Part shown: in pieces, positions 61,534 through 64,000 of the stretch
Layout: each line of letters starts with the position of its first letter
How positions within the stretch are numbered: the first letter of the stretch is position 1
Assembly: GCA_963277665.1 (NCBI GenBank)
Contig: OY728160.1
Coordinates: 45,430,605-45,494,604, forward strand
Reading direction: 5' to 3'
Source of the DNA: Viscum album
Taxonomy: Eukaryota; Streptophyta; Magnoliopsida; Santalales; Viscaceae
Length of the DNA stretch: 64,000 bases
Notes under the pieces: generated by a model
The model's database searches: none
Told to the model about the DNA's origin: nothing
What the model saw: the letters and a program-made list of their open reading frames with translations, nothing else
Position numbers and translations under genes: made by a program

Positions 61534-64000
61534 TGACTGAGAATTTTGGATTGATAATTGTTTCTTGAAATTTTTTGTTATATTATGTTATTAACAACAA
61601 AATTAGATCTCTTTATTAATGATGTTAATGTAAAGGTAAGTGTGACCACCTAGATTTGAATGTTAAATGATCATTGGTCAATTATGACCATTTGTAAATA
61701 TGACTATTGGTTAGTATAAATTTTTTTAAATGTACCCTTTGTAATAATATTACCATTATAATTAAGTTATTATAAGTCATAGTGATAATGGATAATTGAG
61801 AGAAAAGTGAGAATTGATCACCTCAACTAGTATAGACATGCTTTTTTAAGCCCATCAGTCAATACATGGGAGGGATGTATCATCACAGGGATTCTCCACT
61901 AAAAATACTAAGTTGAGATTCAATAATTTAATCTTTAATGAAATCCTATATGGGGGATGTTAAAGACAGTGGATATTACAACATGGTTGATATTATAGAA
62001 CACACCACATGAAATTACCACCATCACACACCTAACTCTTAGGAAGTATGTGGATGTAATAAGGTGTTAAATTTCTAAGCATTAGTTTCTTAATATTAAA
62101 TTAATTGTTATAAATAAAATTATTATTCCTCTAATTCCTTTTTTGTAATTGTTTTCTTTACTAAAATATTTGACAAATTTAATAAATTGATTTTCATACA
62201 CAAATTTCACTTTTCATAAATGATATAAATTGTTATAAAAAACTAAAGTTTTATGAATTATTAATATCATAATAAAATTTTTGGTGAAAAATAGTCTTAT
62301 TTAAACATAAATTATTAAACATTTTTTATTAACATCATAAATTTTAAGTTTCAAAAATATTACTATGCATTTTAAACGTTCTATTTTTTTAATAAATAAG
62401 GGTTTTTATATTTAAAAGGGACAATTATCAAAGTTATAGAATTATTTATTTAATATAAAAATTATTTTTAAATAATATGGTATATATTAGATTAGGGAAA
62501 ATTTATGATAATTTTCTAATATACATTATTTTTTCATGAATACTGAAAGCATAGTTTGAGTTTTTTCGAATGTTTAATAAACTAATAATTATTTAATAGT
62601 AATTTAATAATTAGGTAACCAAAATACCTAACCTAAAATATTTTTTATTAATATTATGTATTTTCCTAGATTTTAGTCAATTTCTAAACTTATAAGTTAC
62701 TTTCCAAAGTCTAAAATGAAAACTTTTACATTAGAAATCATATGTTGTGAAAGGTATACTTTTCCTTGAAAAAATTAGTAAACTAATATTATTTTCATCT
62801 TATTTTGGTTAAAATGATATAATATATGTCCCAATGTCAAAAAAATGGGAAGAAACTGTGGAAAGCACATGGTTTTTCATTTTGATCACCCTGATTTCTA
62901 AGTCCTATATTAGGAAATTAATATGAAAATCCTCAAATTTTGCTCTAAATAACCACCCATTTCTCAATTTCCATTCACTCAAAATCAAAGCACCATGAAT
63001 ATATATTATTTTTATATCCCATGATTTCCACAATCTTTCAATGTCTCAATACTCATGTTTAAGTAGTTACTTTTCATGATATATGAATTCCTTTTCTTTT
63101 CTCTTCATTTCAATGACTATTTTTTATAAGTGTCTTCTAACTGTTATAATTAATCTTTTTAATTTCCATTTCTAACATAAAAATATGTTAAAATTGGGTC
63201 TTATCATTAGGAGGATATTTTCCCATATCCTTTTATCCTTTTCATAAAACACTTTTTATACATAATAGGCTACCATATTTACTTCTCATAATTTCTCTAT
63301 TCTTCTTATGAAATTTTATTTTATTTTATTCTTGTGAATACCCAATCCACATTATTCTATAAGGTTATTCACCTAAATTTAAAAGTGATATATTTTATTC
63401 TAGTATTAATATAAAAGAAACCATTATTCCATTTATAAGGGTTTAAAAGGATATAATGATTATGTTTTTAATCAATTTTGAAACATCCTGATTTTGATAT
63501 GAAACCTGTTTTTATTTCTCTATGGGTTTTTTATAAAAAAAATTATTATGATATATGTAGATAGAATTAAATAATATATATGAATGGTGCACCCTAATAG
63601 TCCTCCACTTCATTTGGTAATGAATTTAATCTCAATATATGACATATTTAACAATACTTAGGTAAATAACATTGGTAATTTTCATTTACGGTGCCTTGTT
63701 GATTAACCTTGGTGATATGCTTATGAATGTATACATTAAATGTTCTATAAACATTTCCTTGTAATAATTAATTTTATTTTTTTATTATATTATTTATTTT
63801 ACTTTTCCCATAAACTAATTACATTTCTATTCTTCTTATCGATATTCCTCATGATCACATGTAAATTATTTTCCCTTAGATGACCTCATGCTCACCCCTT
63901 TCCTTGATGTATGTCCCCATGCTATGAGATGTAGTAACTGTACTTAAGATAAACACACGAAGAATAACATAAAGTGTATTTGAAGATTATTTTATATTTT
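61534..64000 (+). repeat. Element E 3' LTR (incomplete at window edge)
   Basis: Starts TGACTGAGAATTTTGG. Aligned with the 5' LTR in order through the block at 63841-63935 (GATATTCCTCATGATCACATGTA). The final bases of the window still track the 5' LTR near 56440-56460, so roughly 100 bp remain outside. Confidence 0.85.

Larger units (their letters stand above)
53986..64000 (+). mobile_element. E: Ty3/gypsy chromovirus, runs off right edge
   Basis: 5' LTR (53986 to about 56550), gag with double knuckle, protease, RT, RNase H, integrase, chromodomain tail, polypurine tract and 3' LTR (61534 onward, still aligned with the 5' LTR at the window's end). The tail (YKPEYSHVL, then HLINVLWNNHK) is of the Tekay-like chromovirus type. 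It sits inside the 5' LTR of element D. The presumed target duplication (TATAA at 53981-53985) cannot be checked because the right end is missing. All domains are broken. Confidence 0.87.

Overview
This window is a block of repetitive nuclear DNA from a vascular plant with a large genome. I see no cellular gene, tRNA or functional rRNA gene. Nearly everything recognisable is a long-dead LTR retrotransposon. The host call rests on a Cassandra element (5S rRNA sequence inside a short LTR), several Ty3/gypsy chromoviruses of the Tekay/Del type with 2-3 kb LTRs, tRNA-Met-type primer sites, and a Ty1/copia element. The DNA is very AT-rich by eye and poor in CG dinucleotides. Catalytic motifs are often broken in ways C-to-T or G-to-A changes explain, as expected for old, methylated, slowly removed retroelements. 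The species cannot be named from this.

Layout. 1-4872: minus-strand gypsy element (G1: RT, protease, gag, then its 5' LTR at 2833-4872). It sits inside the reverse transcriptase of plus-strand gypsy element G2, which resumes at 4873 (RT, RNase H, integrase, chromodomain) and ends with a 3' LTR at 7391 to about 9951. 9952-12835 and 21742 to about 24338: parts of a Ty1/copia element with RT on the left and RNase H on the right. It is split by a structurally complete Tekay-type element B (12836-21736) with a perfect 5-bp target duplication, ATCTA. 24339-25100: complete minus-strand Cassandra with target duplication TACTA. 25101-29578: very AT-rich and unassigned. 29579-39587: complete plus-strand chromovirus C with two LTRs of about 2.6 kb. 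39588 to about 41500: unassigned. About 41500-44414: plus-strand gypsy element F (gag, protease, RT), cut by minus-strand Tekay element D (44415 onward). D's right-hand LTR is in turn cut at about 53986 by plus-strand chromovirus E, which runs off the right edge.

The pieces do not form a pathway. They record successive insertions: G1 into G2, B into the copia element, D into F, and E into D. Every pol is full of stops and frameshifts, so none looks autonomous. The best evidence in the window is the Cassandra (LTRs, PBS, PPT, TSD and 5S boxes all visible) and element B (LTRs, PBS, PPT, TSD and ordered domains). I found no convincing new biological system. The most unusual items are a 46-bp tandem array inside D's LTRs, a small insertion in C's RT, and a possible leader intron in C.
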